From positions 1,240,001 to 1,304,000 of the forward strand of contig CM060202.1 of the NCBI GenBank assembly GCA_030562195.1: a stretch of DNA of 64,000 nucleotides, given 5' to 3'. Source of the DNA: Nipponacmea schrenckii (taxonomy: Eukaryota > Mollusca > Gastropoda > Lottiidae). Positions 32,698 through 44,288 of the stretch are shown piece after piece. The first letter of the stretch is position 1. The number at the start of each line of letters is the position of its first letter. The notes beneath the pieces are model-generated. The model had not been told where the DNA came from and did no database searches. It saw only the letters and a list, made by a program, of their open reading frames with translations. The position numbers and the translations under genes are program-made.

Positions 32698-32913
32698 TGT
32701 TAAGTCACCATATACAGAGGCTTGTACATATAGTTTAATCATAAACAGATAAACATACAGACAAAACCCCACCACCTTCACACGCCTATGACTAGGACAC
32801 GAGTGACGCTATTGTCACCGCACGGATATTACCCAACATGCAATACTATCAAGTCATGTGACTGACTTGGCTCTGTGCCAACTAGCAGACGATATCTAAT
32901 AATATAACTGACA
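32698..32913 (-). repeat. Copia 5' LTR
   Basis: 216 bp partner of 27,810-28,027. The adjoining bases 32,680-32,697 form the primer-binding site on the minus strand. Target duplication TTTTC follows at 32,914-32,918. Confidence 0.95.
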
Positions 32914-33411
32914 TTTTCCACATGTGGAGGCAATTTTGCAGCAGGGGGTCTCTCGCAAAACAGCGAATCGAGAATGAAATTACTCGCTTCGATGGAAACA
33001 TAAGCCGTGCAGCAAACCGCCAAGCTTCCGCGAGTGGTGGAAAAAAACGCTAACATTTAAAACCAACCTAATTGTAACACCCATAAAATTTTTGTGTATT
33101 TTTTGGGTCCTGCACATACACTCAACAAAATTGATGAGCCTGTGAGTAGAATTGGTCCTGAGAAAAAACAAAAAAAAAATCTCAATCTAAAATTGTACTC
33201 AAATTTGAGAATAATTCTCAGACTGAGAATATTCTCAAATTAGAGTTCACAAATGCATCTGAGCAAATTCTCGAGCATAGGCATAGTTGAGAATACTTTA
33301 CACAAAAGAATTTACTCACCTCTGACATTGTGTAATGAGATTAAAACAACCTGTCATATTTCAACCAATGAAAGGGTGTAGGAGTCCGGGGAAAATTGGG
33401 AAAATAAAAGA

Positions 33412-34425
33412 AGATAGCTTGCCAGGCAAGGTAATATACGCCCACTGGCAGCATTGATTTTGAATAAAGACTTTTCAGTACAGTAACAATTAGCAGAATG
33501 AAATTTTCAACCTTCCGCCACATACTTTTTTTCTAGGGTGTCTAGTTTCATTAAAATCTGTCAAGAATTGTACCTAATATAAATAACAACTCATTAAATA
33601 TTTTTTGGTATTTTCACGATGTGCAATAGGTTTCACCCTTAATAATATTTTGATATCTTTAACTATTAATAGGGCTCATCCTTGGGTGATATCAAACGAT
33701 TTCAGCGAGTTTTGTCAAAAATGAATGTTTAGTGTGTTTACAAGCCAAAAGTTGAAAGCGTTTTCAAAAACAAAGGCAATAACTGACACTTGTTTTATCT
33801 GATTTTCAATAGGGTAAGCTTGGGAGAAGACAAATACTCAAGCCAAATTACGTCAAAATCCATTAAAAATTGTTCTTTCTAGAGTGTTTACAAGCTAAAA
33901 TTGAACGAGTTTTCAAGAACAAGGGCAATAACTGACACTAAATATATTTCTATTTATTTGATTTATAATAGGGTTCATCCTTGGGTAAAAACAAAATACT
34001 CAAGCCAAGTTTAATCAAAATCCATGAAGAATTATTCTTTCAAGAGTGTTTACAAGCTAAAATTGGTCGCGTTTTCAAGAACAAGAGCAGTAACTCATAC
34101 TAAATTTTTTTTGATTTGCTGATTTTAAATAGGGTTCATCCTTGAGTTATAACACACTCTCACACCAAGTTTCATCAAAATCGGTCAAGAATTGTGCCAT
34201 GTAGAGTGTTTAGGAGACAAAAATGGAACCCGTTTAAAAGAACAAGGGCAATAACTGACACTAAATATATTTTGATTTATTTGATTTTCAATAGGGGTCA
34301 TCTATGGGTAAATACAAATACTCAAGCCAAGTTTTATCAAAATCCATTAAGAATTGTTCTTGTTATCACTCATGGATGAAGCCTATTGTAAACCAGCAAA
34401 ATCGAAAAATATTTAGTATCAGTAA
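33412..34425 (-). mobile_element. Helitron-like cassette, copy 3 (head missing)
   Basis: The tail in reverse orientation, GATAGCTTGCCAGGCAAGG (33,413-33,431), is followed by TATACGCCCACTGGCAGCAT and then six or so monomers (TAGGGTTCATCCTTGGGTAA, AAGAACAAGGGCAATAACTG). The 5' head is absent. Confidence 0.6.
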
Positions 34426-34574
34426 TTAAGTGGCAAATAAAATTTGACATGCTTTTTTTTTCGTTATAATTAATTTTTTTTTAATTTTTTTTTTTTTTCT
34501 GGAAGCTCCCTAGCTCAACTCGAAAATGGTTTTGAAATTTGGTTTGAAAGATACGTACTGGAATAGAAAATGAA

Positions 34575-35240
34575 TATTTATATCTAAAATTTTTATGCAT
34601 CCGAAGTGAGAAATTGCATAATAATAATTGAATAATTGCATAACTTTGTTGCTAATTATCCGATCGCTTTGAAAATTACAGAATATAGAGAAGTCGCCTA
34701 TAGAAATAAATAGACATCATAAAAAAATTTCTACCACTTCCGGTTTTGCGCGAGAGCTTCCAGTTTTTCAGAGTATAAAAGCTATACATATAAACTATCA
34801 GGCATAATTAGAACCAAATTAGAGGAAAAAATTCTAACTGGAAGTGAAACCTTGTGTTATCACAGAACGGTGACATTTGGCAAAATTTTAATAAGTCCGC
34901 TAATTTTCCTCCGATTTGAACGATTTTGTTTTTTTTTGAAACCTTCTTACTTTATCTAAAATTTGATGGGAACAGAATTTTCATTTTCAAATGATTGATT
35001 TTTAAAAAAAAATTAAAAGGCTATATCAAATGACCCTGAATTTCTACAAGTAGAATGTTATTGATATTAGCTATCCACACATAGGATGAATATTTATAAC
35101 TAAAATTTTTATGCATCGGTAGTGAGAAATTGCATAATAATAATTGAATAGTTGCATAACTTTGTTGCTAATTATCCGATCGCTTTGAAAATTACAGAGA
35201 AGTCGCCTATAGAAATAAAAAGACATAAATTTTTTTTAAA
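34575..35240. repeat. Direct repeat pair ~508 bp apart
   Basis: About 140 bp (TTTTTATGCATC, GAGAAATTGCATAATAATAA, GCTAATTATCCGATCGCTTT, AGAAGTCGCCTATAGAAATA) occurs at 34,580-34,722 and 35,088-35,225. The 60-codon plus ORF at 35,152-35,334 begins in the second copy and is of doubtful meaning (IYEKIEVPTGPKTITKWEGA at its end). Unclassified. Confidence 0.6.
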
Positions 35241-35621
35241 AAAGGCTATAGGCGAAATTGGAGTGGCGATCTATGAAAAGATAGAAGTACCAACTGGTCC
35301 AAAGACCATAACGAAATGGGAAGGGGCTTTATGAATAGTGGAAGTATCAATCAAAGGCCATAGGAAAAGGTATGCACCTTCGAACAGTCCTTATTCCTGT
35401 AAAACCATTAGGGGATGTATTGCTCTCAAAATCTAAACGCTGCGTAATGGGAAGCAGAACAAGTTCGCCTGGATATATGTTTATTCATTTCATACCTTCT
35501 GTCAAACCCTAATTTTCTTATTATCTCAGAACATTTTGACACTAATATGTTCACAATATTTGTTGCAAATTTAAATCAATCTCAACGCTTCCTTCCAGCT
35601 TAAAACAGTTTACGAGTTTAA

Positions 35622-36195
35622 GATAGCTTGCCAGGCAAGGTAATATACGCCCACTGGCGGCATTTTTTTCAATTAAAAACTTTTCAGTAAGGTAACAATT
35701 AGTGGAATGAAATATTAAACCTTCTGCCATATACTTTTTTTCTAGGGTCTCTAGTTTCATTAAAAACTGTCAAGAATTGTACCTAATAACAACTCATTAA
35801 ATATTTTGGGTATTTTTATGATTTGCAATAGGGTTCAACCTTAATAATATTTTGATGTTTTTAATTCTTAATAGGGCTCATCCTTGTTTGATATTAAACA
35901 ATTTCAGCATGTTACGTCAAAAATAAATGTTTAGAGTGTTCACAAGCCAAAAGTTGAAAGCGTTTTTGGAAAACATGGGCAATAACTGACACTAAATATT
36001 TTTTGATTTATCTGCTTTTCAATAGGGTTCAACCTTGGGAGAAAACAAATATTAAAGCCAAGTTTCATAAAAATCCATTCAAAATTGTTCTTTCTAGAAT
36101 GTTTTCAAGCTAAAATTGAACTTGTTTTCAAGAACAAGGGCAATAAGTGGTACTAAATATTTTTCGCTTTATCTGATTTTCAATGAGTTCATCCT
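35622..36195 (-). mobile_element. Helitron-like cassette, copy 4 (truncated)
   Basis: The reversed tail GATAGCTTGCCAGGCAAGGT (35,622-35,641) and TATACGCCCACTGGCGGCAT is followed by about three monomers, with no head. From 36,200 to 36,565 there is AT-rich unrecognised DNA. Confidence 0.6.
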
Positions 36196-36569
36196 CCAGT
36201 ATAGGTCAGTGACGATAAAAAAAATTAAATTAACAAATTTTGAGTTTTGATGAACAAATGTTGATTTTGACCACCGAATGTCAAATATGACTAAAAAATG
36301 AAGGTGTACTTATTAAGAATTACAAACAAAGGACGAAGGACTAAGACGTCTCAGTATTGGGCTGTTTGCTCTTCCATATACATGAAGTAATAATTAGGTA
36401 CTAAAAATTATTAAAAACAAAACATTTTCTCTTCATAGGTTCTAAAAAGTTAACAGCATTAGAAGAAGAACATTGGACAACCAAAGGTTAAAATTCAAGA
36501 TCATTAAACTAAAACAAGAAACTAAAAATCTAGAATCTACTTATCATCTGATTGAATTAAAAAAAAAAA

Positions 36570-37407
36570 AGCCTCGCAGGCAAGGTAACATACGCCCACT
36601 GGCAGCATTGAATCTGAATAATAAAATTGGGCAATAACTCAAAAAACATTCATTGAAAATTTTTTTCTATGCCATTGTTCGCACGAAATTTCGTCAAAAT
36701 TCTTTGAAACATGTAGCTTCTATGCACCCACAATACCATTTTGATGCAATTTTACTAAGTCAAAGGCAATAACTCAAAAACTGTTCATGGAAAATCATGA
36801 AATTCAAACTTGACCACCATCTTATCTATTTCAACACTCATGCCAAGTTTCATCAAAATCTATTAAAAATTGTAGCTTCTTTTGCACCAACAAAGAATTT
36901 TTGACCCAATTTTACTAAATCAAGGGCAATAACTCAATACTATTCATCAAAAAAATTGTCAAATTCGAACTTGACTACTGTTTTGTCAATTCCAATGCTT
37001 ACACCAAGTTTCATCAAAATCCATTGAAAATTGTAGCTTCAATTGCACCCTCAATAAAATTTTGATGCAATCTTATTAAGTCAAGGCAATAACTAAAAAA
37101 AAACGTTTATAGAAAAATTGTCAAATTCGAACTTGACCACTGCCTTATCAATTCCAATGCTCACACATCAAGTTTCATTAAAATACATTGAAAATTGTTG
37201 CTTATATTGTGTCTACAACAAATATAGAGGCAAGGGCAATAACTCAAAAACCGTTTATCGAAAAATCGTCCAAATCGAATTTGACCCCTGTCTTATCAAT
37301 ACCAATGCTCATACCAAGTTTCATTTAAATCCGAAGAAAATAGTAGTCTCTATAGTGTCAACAACAAATGTTGACGGACCGACGGACTGATGTTGGCATA
37401 TAAAAAT
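36570..37407 (-). mobile_element. Helitron-like cassette, copy 5, second monomer type
   Basis: The degenerate tail GCCTCGCAGGCAAGGTAACA (36,571-36,590) is followed by monomers of a different type (AAGTTTCATCAAAATCCATT, TCGAACTTGACCACTG, AAGGGCAATAACTCAAAAAC), then a decayed head (GACCGACGGACTGATG ... GGCATATAAAA). The shared ends with a distinct interior show two monomer lineages under one terminal structure. Confidence 0.6.
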
Positions 37408-38015
37408 TTGAAGAATTCAACTGAACACCCATCTAATCCGCTTAACTTCATTTTGAAAAGACAATTTTTCATTTCGGATATTGTAATGAGTCCTTCCAGT
37501 GACCTACACTGTTCAATTTCTTATGTCTCATGTTTCGAATTTGTCCAGAAAGGATAATTAAAATGTCAAAGCTTGGTTGGTTGTCAAATATTTGGTTAGT
37601 AGAGTTGTTTATAAAATTGTTCTTAGCACGAGTTGTACCCTATAGATAATGGAGTAAAAAACGATAAGTCAGACACAATATTTCAGTGAAAAATTATCAA
37701 ATTTATTATCACCAAAATTGATCATTTTCATAATGCCACTGAACCACAAAATAAAAATCAAAAGAATCCGTAAAGAATTGTAGCCTGTAGAGTGAGCAAA
37801 AACAAATGTGAACAGACCAACAGACCGCCGGAGCGATTACAATGTACAGCCCAAATAAATTTGTGGGCGTATTAACTTGTCAAATTCAAACATGACCGTC
37901 GTCTTGCACCAACCAAGTAACATTAAAATATTGACTGACTGACGGACTGATGGACAGGGGTGAAGGCAATATTCGTCCACATATTCTCAAGGAGTCCGAA
38001 ATATTTCTTACTTAC
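37408..38015. repeat. Cassette fragments and unrecognised DNA
   Basis: This contains a cassette head fragment (AAATAAATTTGTGGGCGTATT near 37,855-37,875, ACAGACCAACAGACCGCC near 37,810) and another near 37,930-37,980 (TGACGGACTGATGGACAGGG). The rest is intronic AT-rich DNA. Confidence 0.4.
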
Positions 38016-38211
38016 TTTCAGGATCATCTTCGTTATGTAAATTCAAACTGGTTTCTCCGGTTAGATATGTCTTGAGAAATTGTGCAAAAGAGCCATTATG
38101 AGACAATAATTCATCATAGGATCCTAATTCAGATATTTCTCCATTTGTCATAACAATGATAGAATCCATCCTTGGAAGCCAATGTACACCATGTGTGACT
38201 AATATTCTGGT
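38016..38211 (-). CDS. ABCC1-like: ABCC1/MRP1-like ABC transporter, end of NBD1 (first exon visible here)
   Basis: A 196 bp minus-strand exon between acceptor tttttcag (38,212-38,213) and donor GAAA/gtaagt (38,010-38,015). It starts in phase 0 with TRILVTHGVHWLPRMDSIIV, containing the H-loop (VTH) of an ABC ATPase, and continues MTNGEISELGSYDELLSHNG and SFAQFLKTYL. In MRP1 the same order T-R-I-L-V-T-H, G-x-I-S-E-x-G-S-Y-x-E-L-L and F-A-x-F-L-x-T-Y closes NBD1. It leaves in phase 1. Walker A, signature and Walker B lie in upstream exons that I do not find up to 64,000, so the next intron is at least 25 kb or this is a gene fragment. Confidence 0.88.
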
Positions 38212-38299
38212 CTGAAAAACAATCAATTTTAAGTGTAACAAGGTCAGTTGTGTCAACTGAGTTGACATACTAAAAATTTAAATTCTTGAAGACACTGTT

Positions 38300-39830
38300 G
38301 ATTTAAATTTACTTGCAAAGGTAATATACTCCCACTGACAGAATTGAATTTGAACAAAAACTTGATAGTACAGTAACCATAACCGAAATGAAATTTTTCA
38401 ACCTTCAGTCCAGGGCTGTTGATTTGGCTCTATATGCCGGACATGACCAGCAGTCATGCCAAAATGACCATTTGCAAATAGGCTCTGCCGGACATCAAGT
38501 ATAGGTCTATGATGTTAAAAAAAAATAATTAAAAATTAAATTACCAAAAAATCATGTTTAGTCAATGATACTCCTAACACTACTGGTCAATTAATTTAGT
38601 TAATTAAGAGATTAACAGTAAGAGGTGGTTAATTAACAATGAATATATCGACAATCGACTGCCAGAAAACGCTTCCAGTTCAAAGAGATTTACTTTCTCA
38701 AACTACTTACTTTAAATAAACAGTTGACACGATAATCCTTTATGCGTTTAATCCATAGTTATGCCGTTAACGTTTAATCGGTCATTATTCATCGATATAT
38801 TTGTATATCAAGTCTATTTGACGATAATTACCGATTTCATTAGTACAACATTAACATGACAAAGAAAATGTCGCCCCTCACATTTAATTCTTGACAATGA
38901 TAGCTTGCCGGTCACTGAGAATTCTTCTTTTTAACAATTATAAAGTTGACAGAAAGTTCAATTAAATGTCACTGGCAGGTTATTTACTATCTAAATTTTA
39001 CTATTCCTTGCAAAAATGTGCATATTTATATGAGTTTTATCGTTCTTTTCTGCTTACTACATGTTCTAGGATATGAAACAGTAACTATTTATAGACAAAT
39101 CGGAAAGACCGCGAGAATTTTTTTTACCGTCGTTTTCCACAGTATTGGTGTCATTCAAAACCCATCGTTTTTCTCATGTTCAACCGGAAGTACATCGTTG
39201 GTGAAAGTTAACTAAAAATCAGCATTTGTAACTTAGTAAAAAATATTAAATTTAACTGTAAATATTTCATGATCGGATTGTTTTGTTATTGTGATGTGCT
39301 GTATTACAGTATGTTCAGAAAATTAAAGTCCCAATTATGATGAATATAACTAAACATTCATGCATTGAAATACATTTTACAGTTGAATACTAAAAAAATG
39401 TCCGGCTGGGAAAAAAATAAATCAACAGCCCTGCTTCAGTCATACACTTCTTTTTTGAGGTGATAAATTTACAATATTACTAAGTTCTATAACAATCTGT
39501 CAAGAAATTTACCTAATAGCAAGGCAATAACTCATTTAATATTTTTCTGTTTCTTATATTTTCATTATCATATTATTATATAAACAATTTCAACAAGTTT
39601 CATCTAAATCCATAAAGAATTGTGCCTTGTGATTACAAGCCAAAAATCAAACGCGTTTCAAAGAACAAGGGTAATAATTCATATCAAATATTTTCTTATA
39701 TTGTTGATTTTCAATAGGGTTTGTCCTTGGGTGAAAAGAAACTATTTTGTTAAAATTATGATGAGATCTATAAATATTTATCAGCAACAGACTATAAAAT
39801 ATCCGTAGAAGATTATCAAATTACCGATTA
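38300..39830 (-). repeat. Decayed cassette interrupted by the hAT-type MITE
   Basis: A degenerate reversed tail (ACTTGCAAAGGTAATATACTCCCACTGACAG-like, 38,311-38,341) precedes the MITE at 38,411. Cassette text resumes at 39,442 (TAAGTTCTATAACAATCTGTCAAG, AAAGAACAAGGGTAATAATT) up to about 39,750. Confidence 0.55.
38411..39433. mobile_element. hAT-superfamily MITE with 8 bp target duplication
   Basis: The ends are CAGGGCTGTTGATTT (38,411) and AAATCAACAGCCCTG (to 39,433), i.e. 15 bp TIRs. Both sides carry CTTCAGTC (38,403-38,410 and 39,434-39,441), an 8 bp target duplication. TIRs beginning CAGGG with 8 bp duplications are characteristic of hAT elements. The 1,023 bp interior has no transposase. 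Decayed relatives lie at 2,851-2,935 and 5,310-5,790. Confidence 0.92.
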
Positions 39831-39833
39831 CTG

Positions 39834-40470
39834 ATAATCTCATAGAATCTCACCAATGCTTGGATGTGATCTTTGTTTAAAAGAAGATACTAGTAATCAT
39901 AAAATTATGGTCGCTTAATTGAATCATTTTGATTATTAGGGAGTGTAAATACATGGTCGCTGGTCGTGTAATGAAGGTAGTCGCTTATCAGCCATTAATT
40001 ACATTGAAAACTTTATATTGGTCGGTTATTGAAGGTGGTTGTGTGAGCAGGATATACTGTATATTCATTTTTTATTTGTGATTAATAACAAGTTGTTTTA
40101 GTGGTGGATGGAAACGGGAATATGGTGGCCAGGCCTTTGCACGAATACCAATTGTCCTGAAGATAAAAAACCACACATCCAATTATTGATGAATTTGATA
40201 TGTAAGTTGTTTTTCTTTTAATCAATATTTATTCATAAAAAACAAATTATAGACACATATAAAGGCTATGGTTTCAGAAACGAGTCAAAACTTATATTAA
40301 TCTGATTTGTAAGTTAATTCTATTGTTAAAACATTTATTGAACTTCATTCTGAATTGTTTTTATGTTGAAAGGTTAAGATCTGATGAACAGTGCCAATAT
40401 TAATATTATTTATATAAGGTTGATTTATATTTTGATGTGGGTGTATATAGTGGTTGCCCCTGCTGTCACA
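39834..40470. other. Intronic stretch without recognised feature
   Basis: AT-rich DNA between the cassette and the Polinton remnant. No gene, repeat boundary or RNA structure can be supported. Confidence 0.35.
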
Positions 40471-40479
40471 TTTCTTTAC

Positions 40480-41115
40480 ATGTTTTAGAATAGAAAGTAT
40501 AACTGAATTGACAGAACCAGAATATTTTCCTGAAAATGTAAATCATATGTTTGAATTAGAAATAACAATTATAATGAAATTTCAACACCAACACAGTCGC
40601 ATATTTATGCCCAACATAAATATCGGTTTATCACAAATACACTTAATTTAATTCCTAAAAAATTATTACTTAAGAATCAAACCTTGAAGTTTCACAGAAT
40701 TTAGAAGAAAATTCAATCACTACAATACATTAACAGAATGTTGGATAGACACTTCTTTTAAAACTATAAGTGTTATAAATATCAGCTTGTCTTATAACAA
40801 CAGTTACCACTGTAACAGCAAGTATTTCTCTTCCAATATTTATTCCAACTATTATAGGAGCTCTTACAGCTATTCAAACGTCTTCATGTGGTTTAATTAC
40901 TATTGGGTTCACCTCTAAAAGGAAATTATATTATAAACCATATCAAATTGAATAAGAACATATTTAGATATATAATTATTTTTTTTACAAGAATAAATCT
41001 CACAAAATAATTACCACAGAAGAACTGGAAGAATTTAATGAAATATATGAAGAATTGTTAATAAAAATAGAATCTTTTAAAATACAACATAATATTAGAT
41101 AAGGAACTCTTTTCT
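40480..41115 (+). pseudogene. Second Polinton remnant (surface and membrane protein genes)
   Basis: Plus-strand frames give PEYFPENVNHMFELEITII and GLSQIHLI, homologous to the end of the 18,050-18,379 ORF, and then TATTVTASISLPIFIP-type text (about 40,800-40,920) homologous to the hydrophobic core of the 17,572-18,024 ORF, including AIQTSSCG and FTSKRKLYY. The order is the same as at 18 kb in opposite orientation, with many stops and shifts. It is an independent, older insertion. Confidence 0.75.
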
Positions 41116-41520
41116 AGAAAATCATCTGACATCTCAATTATGTTCATTAATTCTTTAGAATTACTTGCCCATTTGCGCATATTAAAACAACCTTGAGCTA
41201 ATTTTGCTTTGAATAAACTACATAATTCATAAGCACTCGGAACATTATTCTCTCCAGATGCAAAATCATCTACATATAATGACTTAATAACATTATGTCA
41301 AAATACAATTGTCTTCTATACTAGAACTAAGATGGTATCTTAAAATAAACAGACTGGATGTAACTCCAAACACTACTCGATTAAATCTGTCTATTTCAAT
41401 TTTAGGATTTTCAGAATCTGGATTATCAACCCATATAAACCCAAGATAATCTCTATGCTCTTTAGAAACACTGATATTAAGGAATTCCTTAGAATATCAG
41501 CTGTAATAGCTATATGATAA
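41103..41520 (-). pseudogene. BEL/Pao retrotransposon reverse transcriptase fragment
   Basis: The minus-strand frame gives EHRDYLGFIWVDNPDSENP, FNRVVFGVTSSLF, YHLSSS, and after a break HYVDDFASGENNV and GCFNMRKWASNSKELM. The combination F-x-R-V-x-F-G-[VL]-x-S-S-x-F with Y-V-D-D-F and L-R-K-W-x-S-N identifies the BEL/Pao family. It abuts the plus-strand Polinton remnant. Dead. Confidence 0.85.
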
Positions 41521-41559
41521 AACCTAAACCTCAAAAGAATGTCTAATCCAAGTGTTCAT

Positions 41560-42134
41560 CAATATAAATGTTCACACCAAATTTCATTCATTGCAAATGA
41601 AAACTAGTCTCCATTGCATTTACTAGCTAATTTTCATGTATTTGGACTAAGCCAAGGGCAATAATTCAAAAACGTTCATTGAAATGTTGTCACTATTAAC
41701 TTATCAAAAATCACATCAATATAAATGTTAACACTAATTTTCATTCAAATGTCCAAGATCTCATTAATATAAATGATAACACCAAATTTTATTCAAATCC
41801 AATGGAAATTGTAATCTATATTGCGTTCACAAGCAAATTTTGATGCGTTCTGACAAAGTCAAGTGCAATAACTAAAAAAACGTTCATCAAATAGTCGCCA
41901 ATTATGAACAAGATTTCATTAATATAAATGATCACAGCAAGTTTCCCGATGAAAACTGTAGTCTCTATTGCTTTCACAAGTCTATTTCAATGCGTTTTGA
42001 CAAAGTCAAGGATAATAACTCAAAAACCATTCACTGAAATGTTGTCACGTTAAACTTATCCAACATGTCATTAATATAAATGTTCACAAAAATTTTCATT
42101 CAAATCAAATGAAAACTGTAGGGCAATAACTCTA
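41560..42134 (-). repeat. Cassette monomers, second type
   Basis: Degenerate units (TAAATGTTCACACCAAATTTCATTC, AAGTCAAGTGCAATAACTAA) continue the monomer family seen at 36.6-37.4 kb, without a visible terminus. Confidence 0.5.
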
Positions 42135-43405
42135 AAGATAGCTTGCCAGGCAAGGTAACATACACCCACTGGCAGCATTAAATATGAATAATAAATTGAG
42201 CAATAACTCAAAAAACATTCACTGAATATTGAAGTCAAGGGCAAAGACTCAAAAACTGTCAAATTCAAACTTGACAACCATTTATCTATGTCAATAGTCA
42301 TACCTAGTTTCATCAAATCTATAAAAAAATTGTAGCTTCTCTTTCATCCAAAAAAATTTCTGACGCAATTTTACTAAGTCAAGGGCAATAACTAAAAAAT
42401 CAATTCCAATGATCACACAAACTTTCATCGAAATCTTTTGAAAATGTGGCCTCTATTGCACCCACAATGATGCAATTTTACTAATAAAACATTCATTGAA
42501 AAATCGTCAATTTTGAACTTGACTACCATCTTATCAATTTCAATACTCATAAAAAGTTTCATCAAAATCCATTGAAAATTTGTACACAATTGTACTTTGT
42601 CAAGGGCAATAACTCAAAAACGGTTCATCGAAAGTTCTTCAAATTCGAACTTGACCACCGTCTTATCAATTCCAATGCTCACACCAAGTTTCATTAAAAT
42701 CCATTGAAAATTGTAGCTTCTATAGTGTTTACAACAAATGAATTTTTACATAATGTAACTTAGTCAAGGGCAATAACTCAAACTATTCATCGAAAAATTT
42801 TCAAATTTAAAACCTGACTACCGCCTTATCAATTCAAATGCTCATACCAAGTTTCATTCAAATCTATTGGAAATTGTAGCTTCTGTTGCATCAACAATAA
42901 ATTTTGTTGTGATGTAACTTAGTCAAGGGCAATAACTCAAAAACTGTTCATCGTAAAATCTTCAAATTCGAACTTGACTGCCGTCTTATCAATTCCAATG
43001 CTCACACCAAATTTCATTAAGATCCATTGAAAATTGCAGCTTCTATTGGGTCAACAACAAATATAGAGGCAGGGACAATAACTCAAAAACCGTTTATCGA
43101 AAAGAGGTCCTTATTAAACTCGATTGCCATCTTAACAATTCCAATGCTCACACCAAGTTTCATTAAAATCCATTGAAAATAGTAGCTTTTATTGTGTCTA
43201 CAACAAATATTGAGGCAGGGGCAATAACTAAAAAAACGTTCATTAAAAAATCATCAAAATCGAACATGACCGCCGTCTTATCAATTCTAATGCTCACACT
43301 AAGTTTTATACAAATCAATTGAAAATCAACAAATGTTGATGGAAGGACAGACGGACAGGGGCGACGACAATATACGTACACATATCCATGTGGGACTATC
43401 AAATT
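42135..43405 (-). mobile_element. Helitron-like cassette, copy 8
   Basis: Tail AGATAGCTTGCCAGGCAAGG (42,135-42,154) with ACACCCACTGGCAGCAT, then about seven ~170 bp monomers of the second type (CAATGCTCACACCAAGTTTC), and a decayed head (GACGGACAGGGGCGACGACA ... CATGTGGGA at 43,345-43,395). Nearly full length. Confidence 0.65.
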
Positions 43406-43439
43406 TGTCCGAGATCTCATCAATATAAATAGGCCGTGT

Positions 43440-44288
43440 TCTTCGACTCAAAATGTTAATAGAACGAGAGTGCTGTGCCGGCACATGGACACTAAAAAAT
43501 AATTATTTGAACTCATAAAATAGTATATTAGGATGCCAAATATGCCAAAGTTCCTAAACTGTAACCCTGCAGTTTTCTTGTACAACCCCTTACTTACTTT
43601 CCTTATTTGGGCATGATCAGACACGGACGAATCTATAATTACGCATATTTGGTAGTGGGAGATTGTCACATGTCATGGATTGGCCAATAATAACAAAGTA
43701 AACAAAACTAGCACGTGGTGTTGTTTATTTTTATGAGGTGTGTTATTTGATCGTTGATTTTAAACAGTTTACGCACTGCTGCAATATGTTTCACAGTAAG
43801 CTACCTCTTTCCTTTCATCTACATGGACAGCTGCTGTGGTTATGTGCATCTTAACTTTATATAGCAGAGTTCACATTGCTCAACAATATTGATTAATGAA
43901 ATACAGCTGTACATGAAGCAATTTTTAATTTTAATATATAAAAAGCAATACAAAAATTTAAAAAATGATTTATATATATATATACATTCATACACACTGT
44001 GTAATACACAGGTTTATCAAACATCAGGGTAAACACTGCCTCTATCACCATTATCTACATCAATACTGTTAATTTCTTGTCCGTAAACTTTCTCACAATT
44101 TCAAAAATGATATGAATCAGTACACTTCTTCAGAATCCCCAAGGCCTCAAAGTTTAAAGGCTCGACTGGCACAATAAATGCACAGACTTTTGGAGTTAGT
44201 ATGTTGGATGATCTGCTGTTTAGGGGCCATTGTGTAATCAGACCAGGGTGGCTACACAAAGAGTGTCTTAATAACAAACTAGCATTGT
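43440..44288. other. Gene-flank candidate with E-box and CCAAT-type motifs
   Basis: Single-copy-looking DNA. It holds GATTGGCCAATA (about 43,679-43,690, overlapping ATTGG and CCAAT) and GCACGTGG (E-box, near 43,711), with GTAAGT/GTAAGC donor-like sites on opposite strands on either side (near 43,588 and 43,796). It could be a promoter region or simply the 3' flank of the gene at 44.3-45.0 kb. No further coding call is supported. Confidence 0.25.

Larger units (their letters stand above)
27810..32913 (-). mobile_element. Complete Copia (Ty1-type) LTR retrotransposon
   Basis: Two ~217 bp LTRs flank a gag-pol region and the element is bordered by the 5 bp target duplication TTTTC (27,805-27,809 and 32,914-32,918). 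Next to the 5' LTR, minus-strand TGGAAGCAGAGCCTGTTT resembles the complement of the initiator tRNA-Met 3' end and serves as primer-binding site. Domain order on the minus strand is Gag, zinc knuckle, protease, integrase, RT, RNase H, which is diagnostic of Copia. A 427 bp internal duplication and several stops make it non-autonomous. Confidence 0.95.
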
